Origin: Bacillus sp. RO1
GTDB taxonomy: Bacteria; Bacillota; Bacilli; Bacillales; Bacillaceae_I
Assembly (NCBI RefSeq): GCF_012524115.1
Contig: NZ_JAAZWB010000046.1
Coordinates: 1 to 64,000 of the forward strand
Reading direction: 5' to 3'
Length of the DNA stretch: 64,000 nt
Shown here: in pieces, positions 55,627 through 63,281 of the stretch
Numbering within the stretch: position 1 is the stretch's first letter
How the letters are laid out: every line of letters starts with the position of its first letter
Program-made: the position numbers and the translations under genes
Notes under the pieces: generated by a model
Seen by the model: only the letters and a program-made list of their open reading frames with translations
Database searches by the model: none
Told to the model about the DNA's origin: nothing

Positions 55627-57222
55627 TTAATCTTCCAATAATTTGTAAGCTGGAAGTGTTAAAAACTCAGCAAATTCATCATCTTTAATTAGGCTTTCAA
55701 AAAGAGTGGCAGCCTGATCAAGTTTCCCTTCAGTAAAACGGTTAGGACCTACTTTTGCTATGATGGCTTGCTTTTCTTCCTCAATCAATTGTTTGACCAA
55801 CTCTAATGTGATTAGGGTTCCATCTTCTAGTTCTGCTTTTGGATGTCTAACCCATTGCCATACTTGGGATCTGGAGATTTCTGCTGTAGCTGCATCTTCC
55901 ATCAGATGAAAGATTGGGACAGCACCGTTTCCATCCAACCATGCTGCGATGTACTCCATTCCGACATGAATGTTTTTCCGCAAACCATCTGCCGTTATTG
56001 TCCCTTTTGGAATTTGAACGAGTGCATCTGGATCTGCCTGGACATCTTCCCTTTTTATGTGCAACTGATTCGGACCTTCCATGTGCTCATTAAACACTTC
56101 TAATGCCACTGGAACCAATGAAGGATGTGCCACCCACGTTCCATCATGTCCATCTTTCACTTCACGAAGTTTATCTTCCCTTACTTTTGCAAAAGCTTGA
56201 GAATTTGCTTCCTCATCATTTTTGACTGGAATTTGTGCTGCCATCCCACCGATTGCGAAGGCACCTCGTTTATGGCAAGTCTGAATCACCAATTGTGTGT
56301 AGGCTCTCATGAAGGGAACTGCCATTGTCACTTGGCTTCTGTCAGGCAACAGGAAAGTCGGATCATTTCTAAATTTCTTTATGAAACTGAAGATGTAATC
56401 CCATCTCCCACAATTCAGTCCTGCAGCATGCTCTTTCAGCTCAAATAATATTTCATCCATTTCAAAGGCTGCAGTAATGGTTTCTATTAATACAGTTGCT
56501 TTGATCGTCCCTTGTTCGATTCCCAGTTCTTTTTGAGCAAATACAAACACATCATTCCACAGCCTTGCCTCTTGATGGCTTTCAAGCTTTGGAAGATAAA
56601 AATATGGAGCGCTTCCATTTTCCTGCAAAGCCTTTACATTATGGAAAAAATACAACCCAAAGTCGAAAAGGCTTCCAGAAACTGATTCATTGTTGATTTG
56701 AACATGTTTTTCTTCTAAATGCCATCCTCTTGGTCTTACAAGAAGAGTGGCGATTTCTTTATTCAATTTGTACTCTTTTCCGTTTGAAGCAGTGAAGTCG
56801 ATTTTGCGCTGATTCGCATCACGTAAATTGATTTGTCCTTCTATCATGTTGCTCCAAGTTGGGGAGGAGGCATCCTCAAAGTCCGCCATGAAGACTTTTG
56901 CACCTGAATTTAAGGCATGAATAATCATCTTACGATCAACCGGACCTGTTATTTCCACTCGTCTGTCTTGAAGGTCTTGCGGAATAGCGTTCACTTTCCA
57001 GTCACTTGTTCGAATAGCTTTCGTGCTATCAAGAAAGCTTAATGGTTCTCCCTGATCAATCCTTGCTTGCCTTTCTTTTCTTGCTGCTAACAATTCTCTT
57101 CTACGCTCATTGAAAGTGTGATGGAGCTTCTCGATGAAAGATAATGCTTCCTGTGTTAGTACAGTTTCAAACCCATTTTTCATTGGTCCTTTAACGCTGA
57201 TGCCTGTTGTACCGGTATTCAC
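55627..57222 (-). CDS. aceB: Malate synthase A
   Basis: This 531-residue enzyme joins glyoxylate and acetyl-CoA into malate. It starts with GTG at 57222, preceded by AAAGGAG. Visible motifs include [29 protein letters not shown] and the family region [53 protein letters not shown] lies in the C-terminal third. It is the first gene of the aceBA operon. Confidence 0.94.
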   Translation of the reverse strand: MNTGTTGISVKGPMKNGFETVLTQEALSFIEKLHHTFNERRRELLAARKERQARIDQGEPLSFLDSTKAIRTSDWKVNAIPQDLQDRRVEITGPVDRKMIIHALNSGAKVFMADFEDASSPTWSNMIEGQINLRDANQRKIDFTASNGKEYKLNKEIATLLVRPRGWHLEEKHVQINNESVSGSLFDFGLYFFHNVKALQENGSAPYFYLPKLESHQEARLWNDVFVFAQKELGIEQGTIKATVLIETITAAFEMDEILFELKEHAAGLNCGRWDYIFSFIKKFRNDPTFLLPDRSQVTMAVPFMRAYTQLVIQTCHKRGAFAIGGMAAQIPVKNDEEANSQAFAKVREDKLREVKDGHDGTWVAHPSLVPVALEVFNEHMEGPNQLHIKREDVQADPDALVQIPKGTITADGLRKNIHVGMEYIAAWLDGNGAVPIFHLMEDAATAEISRSQVWQWVRHPKAELEDGTLITLELVKQLIEEEKQAIIAKVGPNRFTEGKLDQAATLFESLIKDDEFAEFLTLPAYKLLED

Positions 57223-57341
57223 GATATACTTGCTCCTTTCTTGTTATGAAACAGTTAGTATATTTGTATTGTATTATATAACAGAGTGTTCGTAATAAAA
57301 AGGCTTTTTTGAAAATTTATTGGTAAATATTTTTCGACACG

Positions 57342-57358
57342 AAAAAAAAAAAAAAAAA
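57342..57358. repeat. Homopolymer of 17 A residues
   Basis: An uninterrupted A17 tract lies upstream of aceB, next to a short CGGG/CCCG hairpin. On the minus strand this looks like a terminator T run. Its length makes it prone to slippage. Confidence 0.7.
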
Positions 57359-57395
57359 CGGGCATGAACAACCCGGTCTAATAAAATTTAAGAAA

Positions 57396-57525
57396 GCCGT
57401 TGTTCCTTTCCGCAAATAGCTGCGCTTTCCACGGGGCGGCCTTGAGCCTCCTCGCTTCGCTGCGGGGTCTCAACATTTCCGCTACTTCCCCGTAGGAGTC
57501 TCCGGCATTAGCTCCAATACACAGC
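57396..57525 (+). repeat. Dispersed structured repeat, degraded copy D
   Basis: The sequence follows the subtype 1 plan (CGCAAATAGCTGCGCTTTCC, CTTGAGCCTCCTCGCT, GGGGTCTCAAC, CAGCT end). The outer ends no longer pair well (GCCGTTGTT versus AATACACAGC), but the central TTGAG/CTCAA hairpin is intact. Confidence 0.75.
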
Positions 57526-57591
57526 TAGAAATAAAAAGAACAAAAGAATAATGTTTTTTGAGGCTTTTTTAACCTTAGTTTAAGGGAGTCA

Positions 57592-57909
57592 CCTTGTTGA
57601 ATGAAGTGGAAGGCGCGCAGGCAAGATATGTCCCTAAAAAACTGATAACGCAAAGTTTTTAATGATTCCTAGCTGGTGATTGGAGCAAAGGCGAAGACTC
57701 CTGAGGGAGATAGCGCTAGGTGGAGACCCAGCAGGCGTAGCCGAGGAGGCTCCAGCAGTGCCCCTAGGAAAGCGAAGCCATTTGCGCAAATCACCAGCGG
57801 TGTCTAAACAATACCTTAAAATCAAGGACTTATTAAATGGCATCCAAAGGAGTGAGAAGGCTCACGGACCGCCCGCAGGCAAGCGAAGCGCCTGGAACGA
57901 AAATCACCT
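57592..57909 (-). repeat. Subtype 2 repeat interrupted by a subtype 1 copy
   Basis: The left piece (57592-57622) and right piece (57858-57909) match the two ends of the subtype 2 copy at 42899-43022. About 50 bp of its centre is replaced by 235 bp that contains a complete subtype 1 element (57672-57798). This suggests insertion of one element into another with loss of the middle. No gene is supported in 57223-57964. Confidence 0.7.
57672..57798 (-). repeat. Dispersed structured repeat, subtype 1, compensated copy
   Basis: The ends are GCTGGTGATT and AATCACCAGC, a G-C replacement of the T-A pair in copies A and G. The central stem pairs TGGAGCC with GGTCTCCA, where other copies have TTGAGCC with GGTCTCAA. 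Both stems therefore kept pairing while the sequence changed. Confidence 0.85.
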
Positions 57910-57941
57910 GTATTATACATTTGCTTCATTCAAAAAAAGCA

Positions 57942-57965
57942 AGCAACGCACTCTTTCACGTTGCT
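57942..57965 (-). terminator. Terminator of yhfN
   Basis: AGCAACG (57942-57948) pairs with CGTTGCT (57959-57965). On the minus strand TGCTTTTTTTG follows. Confidence 0.78.
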
Positions 57966-59224
57966 CACTGTTCCTTTACATACCGCTCCAGATAAGCGAT
58001 TCTGTCCACCATTGGAGGGTGGGTATATCGAAAAAATTTCACTAAGGCTGGAGGATTCACTTCACTTAAACTAGATTTAGTAATTTCTTGAAAAGCCTCT
58101 ATAGCCGGTTCTGTATTTCCAGTCAGTTCAATGGCATACACGTCTGCCCTGTGCTCCTGATATCTTGATACTGCATTTGTTACCGGGCTTGCAAGGAAAA
58201 GCAGCAAAGACACCAGCAATAGCATAAGCGGTAGAGAGGCTAGTTGGTTTAAGCTATTGATTTTCCATCTCTTACCGAATCTTTTTATAAGCTTACTCGC
58301 TGTCCAATAGATCACATAAAAAGCAAAAAAAGAAAATACGATATATCCAGTAATGCCGATTACAATATGATTCATATCATAGTGTCCCATTTCATGTGCC
58401 ATGATAAAAAGAATTTCTTCTTCCTGAAGTCGAGTCAAGAGCGTATCCCATAGCACGATACGGGAGTTCCCGCCTACACCCGTAACATATGCATTCATGC
58501 TATTCGTTTTTTCGGCCATATTCACTTCATAGACTCTTTCGGCAGGAATATCCGCTTCGGCAGCCAGTTCCAGGATTTTATCTTCTAGTTCTTTATTTTG
58601 AAGCTCGGTAAAATCATTATATAAAGGGTCTATGACAACCGGTTGGATATACATCATAAAAAATACAAGTGGAATAAAGCCTCCCCAAGCAATCGCCCAC
58701 CACCACTTCGGAAATTTACGGATAAGCACATAGAGAAGAAGAACCACTACCCACATAATGAGAATTCCCTCCCAAAATCCGACAACCTGATCACGCATCC
58801 AGCCGGAATAAGACTGAACTGTGATGCCATAATGTTTAGAAAGAAAGTAACGAAGATAGCTTAATGGATAATGAATTACTGTACTGAATAAGGTTAGCCA
58901 AAAAATATAAATTCCTGTCTGAAGCGTTTTATATTTTGTGACTTTCTCCGCCCATCCTTGAATGGCACTTGCCCCACCTAAAACAAGAAGAAGGAAATAG
59001 AAAATCCATTCCACAGGAAGCGTCAGAAAGTAGATGGTATTGCGTATTTTCGAATACTCTTGGGTGAGTAACAGTTCCTTGCTATTTAGAAATGTTGCTG
59101 GGTCCGCTTTTGTTCCCACTAATTCAGTTGGAAGGGAAGTATCCGCGCCGATCCATATGTAGAAAGTCACCCCTAAAGAAGAGAGAAAGTAGCTAAACAA
59201 CGTTAGAGAAACTGTTTTTTTCAT
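57965..59224 (-). CDS. yhfN: M48 family zinc metallopeptidase YhfN (CAAX protease 1-like)
   Basis: This 419-residue membrane peptidase resembles Ste24. The zinc site is FIMAHEMGHYDMNH near residue 275 with a downstream EHRADVYAIELTG providing the third ligand. About six membrane helices are visible, starting with an N-terminal signal-anchor. NSMNAYVTGVGGNSRIVLWDTLL precedes the active site as in CAAX protease 1. Position between comK and lcfB matches B. subtilis yhfN. A role in membrane-protein quality control is inferred. Confidence 0.88.
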   Translation of the reverse strand: MKKTVSLTLFSYFLSSLGVTFYIWIGADTSLPTELVGTKADPATFLNSKELLLTQEYSKIRNTIYFLTLPVEWIFYFLLLVLGGASAIQGWAEKVTKYKTLQTGIYIFWLTLFSTVIHYPLSYLRYFLSKHYGITVQSYSGWMRDQVVGFWEGILIMWVVVLLLYVLIRKFPKWWWAIAWGGFIPLVFFMMYIQPVVIDPLYNDFTELQNKELEDKILELAAEADIPAERVYEVNMAEKTNSMNAYVTGVGGNSRIVLWDTLLTRLQEEEILFIMAHEMGHYDMNHIVIGITGYIVFSFFAFYVIYWTASKLIKRFGKRWKINSLNQLASLPLMLLLVSLLLFLASPVTNAVSRYQEHRADVYAIELTGNTEPAIEAFQEITKSSLSEVNPPALVKFFRYTHPPMVDRIAYLERYVKEQ

Positions 59225-59280
59225 TTTTTCACACCCCCTTGTCCTGAATATCCCTGTTATATTCTATGCCACAATAAAAA

Positions 59281-59318
59281 AAATAAGCAGGCTATTTGAA
59301 AGAAAAGCCTACTCATTT
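59281..59318 (-). terminator. Terminator of azlCD
   Basis: A 13-bp stem with two G-U pairs (59281-59293 with 59306-59318) is followed on the minus strand by a run of T residues. Confidence 0.78.
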
Positions 59319-59323
59319 CATTA

Positions 59324-59632
59324 TTAACTGACAAGCCAGGAATACACACTCAAAGCTGCAATAGCGCTGATAACAACCAGAATGACGTTTGCACCTAGGT
59401 AAGCGACAAGTAATGCCACGGCTGCGCCGATGATTCCATACATGACATCTTCATTTATTAAGAAAATCCCAGGAACAATAAGTGCACCAAGTGTTGCATA
59501 GGGAACATTTTTTAATACTGCCTGTACGAATGGGGGTAGCTCTTTGCCTTGGAACATCACAAACGGTATCAGGCGTGGAAGGTAGGTGACTACGGCCATG
59601 CCGACAATCATTATGATAATCATACTATTCAT
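59324..59632 (-). CDS. azlD: AzlD family branched-chain amino-acid exporter subunit
   Basis: This 102-residue protein has three to four membrane helices. It begins MIIIMIVGMAVVTYLPRLIPFVMFQGKELPP, with the conserved TYLPRLIPF. It overlaps azlC by 8 bp and works with it to export valine, leucine, isoleucine or analogues. Small size is normal. Confidence 0.87.
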   Translation of the reverse strand: MNSMIIIMIVGMAVVTYLPRLIPFVMFQGKELPPFVQAVLKNVPYATLGALIVPGIFLINEDVMYGIIGAAVALLVAYLGANVILVVISAIAALSVYSWLVS

Positions 59633-60350
59633 CCACTTTCCCCTCCTTTGACCATTTCACAAATAAGATTTCTATCCCGACAGCACTAGTGATAGTCGCT
59701 AGGACAATGGACCATCCAGCAGCAACACCGACTACCAACGAAAACACAGAATTAAGGATAGCTGCAGTCCCAGCGAGCACAACCACTTTTCGGTGTTTCT
59801 TTAAGGAAGGCATCAACAGGCCGACAAACATGGCATAAAGGGCAACCGCCATGCTCTCTTGAAGAGATGAGGGTAAACTGCTGCCGATGACATGACCGAT
59901 ACCTGAGCTTACCACCCAACTGGAATAGGCGATTAAGATTACTCCGAACATATATCCCGTTTGAATGGTTCCTTCTTTGGTAGCAGTGACGGAAAACGTT
60001 TCATCCGTTATGCCAAATGAGAAGAGTGATTTCTTCCAGAGACTATTCTCTTCCACTTTTTCATTCAAGGAAGCGCTCATCAAAAAGTGACGTATGTTCA
60101 AAATAAAAGTCGTCATAACAATTTCAAATACACCAGATCCTAGCACAATCATATTCAGAGACATATATTGTGCTGCTCCGGCAAAGACGAGTAAGCTCAT
60201 CAGCACCGTTTCAGAGACCGTTAAGCCTGCTGATTTTGCCAATAGTCCAAATGTAATAGCGATGGGTATGTAGCCGATTGCGATGCTGACTCCAGCTTGC
60301 AAGCCGTTTCGAAAAGAAGAAGGGTTTCTTGTTGCGATGGTAGTTGCCAC
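59625..60350 (-). CDS. azlC: AzlC family branched-chain amino-acid exporter subunit
   Basis: This 241-residue permease starts with GTG at 60350, with GGAG 9 bp upstream. Visible AzlC features are GVSIAIGYIPIAITFGLLAKSAGLT, FAGAAQYMSLNMI and LNIRHFLMSASL. SFGITDETFSV follows. It is the larger half of the exporter. Two TATACTAGTA sequences lie just upstream and may be operator sites. Confidence 0.9.
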   Translation of the reverse strand: MATTIATRNPSSFRNGLQAGVSIAIGYIPIAITFGLLAKSAGLTVSETVLMSLLVFAGAAQYMSLNMIVLGSGVFEIVMTTFILNIRHFLMSASLNEKVEENSLWKKSLFSFGITDETFSVTATKEGTIQTGYMFGVILIAYSSWVVSSGIGHVIGSSLPSSLQESMAVALYAMFVGLLMPSLKKHRKVVVLAGTAAILNSVFSLVVGVAAGWSIVLATITSAVGIEILFVKWSKEGKVDE

Positions 60351-60363
60351 TGTGCATTTCTCC

Positions 60364-60401
60364 TATACTAGTAAATTGAATTATTTATTAATATACTAGT
60401 A
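60364..60401. promoter_or_regulatory. Paired TATACTAGTA sites before azlC
   Basis: Two exact copies of TATACTAGTA (60364-60373 and 60392-60401) are 28 bp apart. Each contains the palindrome TACTAGTA. They lie 14-51 bp upstream of the azlC start, a good position for repressor sites. Confidence 0.5.
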
Positions 60402-60458
60402 GTTTACTGGATATGTAAAGAGTATTTCGAAAAGCGAGATACTTTGCTCTAGTAAAGG

Positions 60459-60641
60459 CTCTGTTAAACACCGCTGTTGATTTCTGCAAATGGCTTAGCT
60501 TTCCGCGGGGCGACCTTGAGCCTCCTCGGGCTGCGCCCTGCGGGGTCTCAACATTGTCGCTACTCCCCCGCAGGAGTCTTCGCCATTTGCTCCAATCAAC
60601 AGCTAGGTTGCTGCAAAAATCAACGGTATGCTTTAACAGAG
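60459..60641 (+). repeat. Dispersed structured repeat, copy G, with outer inverted repeat
   Basis: The core subtype 1 element is 60473-60603 with ends GCTGTTGATT and AATCAACAGC and a TTGAG/CTCAA hairpin. It is framed by CTCTGTTAAA (60459-60468) and TTTAACAGAG (60632-60641), a perfect 10-bp inverted repeat. No gene is supported in 60402-60693. Confidence 0.82.
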
Positions 60642-60654
60642 TTTTAACCAAAAA

Positions 60655-60681
60655 ACTCCCCCTTCCTAAAGAAGAGAGAGT
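60655..60681 (-). terminator. Terminator of the enoyl-CoA hydratase gene
   Basis: An 11-bp stem including G-U pairs (60655-60665 with 60671-60681) closes a 5-base loop. On the minus strand TTTTTT follows. Confidence 0.72.
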
Positions 60682-60693
60682 CACATAAAAAAT

Positions 60694-61473
60694 TTATTTC
60701 CCCTTAAACTCCGGTGCCCGCTTTTCGCCAAACGCAACAAGCGCCTCTACGCGGTCTTCCGTCGGGATAATTACTTCATATGCTTTACGTTCAATTTGCA
60801 GACCTGTCTGCATATCCACACCCATACCCTGACGAATGGCGAATTTGGCCTGTTGGACCGCTACTGGACCGTTTTTTAGCATCTCACGGGCAAGCTCCAT
60901 GGCACCGTCAAGTACTTGAGATGCTTCATCTACCAATCTTGTAATCAGGCCAAACCGGCTCGCCTCTTCTCCGGTAAATCGGCGAGCTGTCAAGATCAAT
61001 TCCATCGCCTTTGCTTCACCAATAATACGTGGCAGGCGCTGGGTTCCACCTGCACCCGGAATAATTGCCAGGCTAGTTTCCGTTAGGCCCATTTTCACAT
61101 CTTTGCACGTCACTCGGAAATCACATGCAAGAAGGAGCTCCATCCCGCCTCCAAATGCATAGCCATTGATTGCAGCAATTGTCGGCTGGGGCAAGTCGGC
61201 GATGCGGTTGAACACATCCCCGATTTTGTAAACATTGCGTCTTACTTGCTGCTCGGTAAGGCCTCTTCTTTCCTTGAGGTCCGCACCAACACTAAATGCC
61301 TTCTCCCCTGCCGCCGTAATCACTACCACACGGACGTCAGCATTCGTGCGAAGCTCCTCTGCTACATTTCCCAATTCTACTAACATATCATAATTAAACG
61401 CGTTCATCGCATCAGGGCGATTGAGCGTTACAGTTGCTACATAATCTTTTATCTCTACTGCAATATAACTCAA
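60694..61473 (-). CDS. Enoyl-CoA hydratase/isomerase family protein
   Basis: This 259-residue crotonase-fold enzyme hydrates 2-enoyl-CoA in fatty-acid beta-oxidation. I chose the TTG at 61473, giving LSYIAVEIKDYVATVTLNRP, because it fits the family's length and GGAG lies close upstream. A longer ATG form (61530) adds 19 residues without similarity. AFSVGADLKER forms the oxyanion hole; GYAFGGGMELLLACDFRV and SLAIIPGAGGTQRLPR carry the catalytic glutamates. It follows lcfB by 80 bp and is probably cotranscribed. Confidence 0.88.
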   Translation of the reverse strand: MSYIAVEIKDYVATVTLNRPDAMNAFNYDMLVELGNVAEELRTNADVRVVVITAAGEKAFSVGADLKERRGLTEQQVRRNVYKIGDVFNRIADLPQPTIAAINGYAFGGGMELLLACDFRVTCKDVKMGLTETSLAIIPGAGGTQRLPRIIGEAKAMELILTARRFTGEEASRFGLITRLVDEASQVLDGAMELAREMLKNGPVAVQQAKFAIRQGMGVDMQTGLQIERKAYEVIIPTEDRVEALVAFGEKRAPEFKGK

Positions 61474-61553
61474 ATCTCTCCGTCTCCCTCCAAGATTGTT
61501 AGCGGTTACAAATTTCGCTATTTTATACATTCTCTACAGAGAGCGTAAATCCT

Positions 61554-63104
61554 TTAAACACCTAGTTTTTCTTTTAATGCTCTTCTTAAGATTTTTCCAG
61601 TTGTGTTCTTCGGAAGCTCTTCTAAGAACTCAATGGAAGATGGTACCTTATATTTCGCCAAGCGCTCCGCACAATAGCCAAGCAAATCTGATTCATTTAC
61701 GGATGCATTGGTTACGACAAAACACTTTATCGCTTCACCGAACTGAGGGTCAGGCACCCCGACAACTGCTACTTCTACCACATTTTCATGACTGTAAAGA
61801 ACTTCTTCTACTTCACGAGGGTATACATTGTAGCCTCCTACGATGATCATGTCCTTTTTGCGGTCGACGATATAGAAGTATCCTTCTTCGTCCATTTTAG
61901 CTAGATCGCCTGTATATAGCCAGCCGTCACGGATTGCAACGGACGTTTCTTCTGGCATCTTATAATAGCCTGCCATGACATTCGGCCCTCTGACAACAAG
62001 TTCTCCAACTTCTCCAGGTGCCACTTCTTCTCCTAGTTCATTCACGACTTTGTTTTCCACATTTACAATGGTCGTCCCAATAGAACCAGCTTTTCGAGGC
62101 TTATCTAGTGGATTAAAACAGGTAACAGGGGATGCCTCTGATAATCCATAACCTTCCGAAATGATAACATTGTATTTCTTTTCAAAATTCTTCAATAGAG
62201 CTACAGGCATGGAAGCTCCACCAGAAATGCATAGTCTCAACGATTTTAAATCTTCTACATCGCCTTGTGATTGCAAAAGGAAATTGTACATGGTTGGAAC
62301 ACCTGCAAAAACAGTTGCCTCGTATTCTTTTACCACATCAAAAATCACCTGTGGGCTGAACCTTGGAACGATAATCACTGTCGCGCCGTTCATCAATGGT
62401 GCATTTAAAGCTACTGTCAAACAGAATACATGGAACATAGGCAGAGTCGCGACAACCTTGTCCGTTTCGTTCATCTTCAAAAAGTCCGCGGAATCCTTGG
62501 CATTGCGATACAAGTTCTTATGTGTCAGCATTGCCCCTTTCGGTTTACCTGTAGTCCCAGATGTATAAAGGATTACAGCCACATCGTCATCCTTCAGTTC
62601 CGGACCTTCATATGTAAAGCTTCCAGACGCCATAATGGATGTAAACGATTTCAATTTCGGATAAACCGTCAGTTGCTCTAGTGGAAAATCTTTGGCTTTT
62701 TCTTTTCCGTCAGGTGTTTCGCAAATAATGTAATGCTCAGTTAAAGGCAGATGACCATGAAGCTTTTCAAAAAGTGGAACAAGAAGGTCTAAGGTGATGA
62801 TGGCTTTGACATCGCCATCTCTAAGGATGTAAGAAAGTTCTTCTGGAGTATAGATTGGATTAATAGGAATAACGGTTGCCCCAATTCGTGCAGCACCATA
62901 CAGCCCAATGACGAAATATGGTGAGTTTCCGACAACAAGGCCGATATGATCCCCTTGTGTGATTCCCATCTTTTCAAGGCCTGTTGCAAAAGCGTTAATT
63001 GCAGCATTCAACTCTGCGTAAGTTTTGGAATCCCCTTCAAAAATATACGCTTCTTTCATAGGATTTGTTTTTGCTGTTAATGCTAACTGCGATGAAATAT
63101 TCAA
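61554..63104 (-). CDS. lcfB: Long-chain fatty-acid-CoA ligase LcfB
   Basis: This 516-residue ligase activates fatty acids for beta-oxidation. Motifs in order: YTSGTTGKPKGAMLTHKN near residue 182, ISEGYGLSEASPVTCFNP, YTGDLAKMDEEGYFYIVDRKKDMIIVGGYNVYPREVEEVL and the Lys of NTTGKILRRALK. I prefer the TTG at 63104 because it aligns with the B. subtilis LcfB start and has GGGGAG 9 bp upstream. ATG 63113 is possible but abuts the SD. The promoter and a FadR-like operator lie just upstream. Confidence 0.9.
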   Translation of the reverse strand: MNISSQLALTAKTNPMKEAYIFEGDSKTYAELNAAINAFATGLEKMGITQGDHIGLVVGNSPYFVIGLYGAARIGATVIPINPIYTPEELSYILRDGDVKAIITLDLLVPLFEKLHGHLPLTEHYIICETPDGKEKAKDFPLEQLTVYPKLKSFTSIMASGSFTYEGPELKDDDVAVILYTSGTTGKPKGAMLTHKNLYRNAKDSADFLKMNETDKVVATLPMFHVFCLTVALNAPLMNGATVIIVPRFSPQVIFDVVKEYEATVFAGVPTMYNFLLQSQGDVEDLKSLRLCISGGASMPVALLKNFEKKYNVIISEGYGLSEASPVTCFNPLDKPRKAGSIGTTIVNVENKVVNELGEEVAPGEVGELVVRGPNVMAGYYKMPEETSVAIRDGWLYTGDLAKMDEEGYFYIVDRKKDMIIVGGYNVYPREVEEVLYSHENVVEVAVVGVPDPQFGEAIKCFVVTNASVNESDLLGYCAERLAKYKVPSSIEFLEELPKNTTGKILRRALKEKLGV

Positions 63105-63130
63105 GTGTTTCATCTCCCCTTCGAGTAAAT

Positions 63131-63148
63131 TGAATGAATGACCATTCA
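63131..63148. promoter_or_regulatory. FadR-like operator in the lcfB leader
   Basis: TGAATGAATGACCATTCA (plus strand) has the arms TGAATGA and CCATTCA separated by 4 bp. This matches the Bacillus FadR consensus TGAATGA-N4-TCATTCA in 13 of 14 arm bases. It lies between the lcfB promoter and start codon. Confidence 0.7.
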
Positions 63149-63165
63149 TAAATCTCCCATTATCC

Positions 63166-63194
63166 ATTATAGTAGATTGCTAGATATCTGTCAT
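63166..63194 (-). promoter_or_regulatory. Sigma-A promoter of lcfB
   Basis: On the minus strand ATGACA (63189-63194) and TATAAT (63166-63171) are separated by exactly 17 bp. The predicted transcript starts just before the FadR-like site. Confidence 0.78.
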
Positions 63195-63249
63195 TAAATT
63201 ATGTCGATAAAATTAAAATTTTCAGATAAAATATTTTAGTATAAAAAAA

Positions 63250-63275
63250 GAGCAAGGAATCCCTATTCCTTGCTC
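63250..63275 (-). terminator. Terminator of lplJ
   Basis: GAGCAAGGAAT (63250-63260) pairs with ATTCCTTGCTC (63265-63275) across a 4-base loop. On the minus strand a T run follows. Confidence 0.87.
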
Positions 63276-63281
63276 AGAATA

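Noticed and set aside
57634-58045. Open frames across the repeats near 57.7-58.0 kb
   Set aside because: They read through structured repeat sequence or antisense to yhfN. Similar frames are broken in other copies.
60388-60684. Minus-strand open frame over copy G
   Set aside because: It covers the repeat and a terminator and has no recognisable product.
61504-61510. Single GGTTACA near the enoyl-CoA hydratase start
   Set aside because: It matches one heptamer of the proposed BTAD operator but has no second copy at 11 bp.
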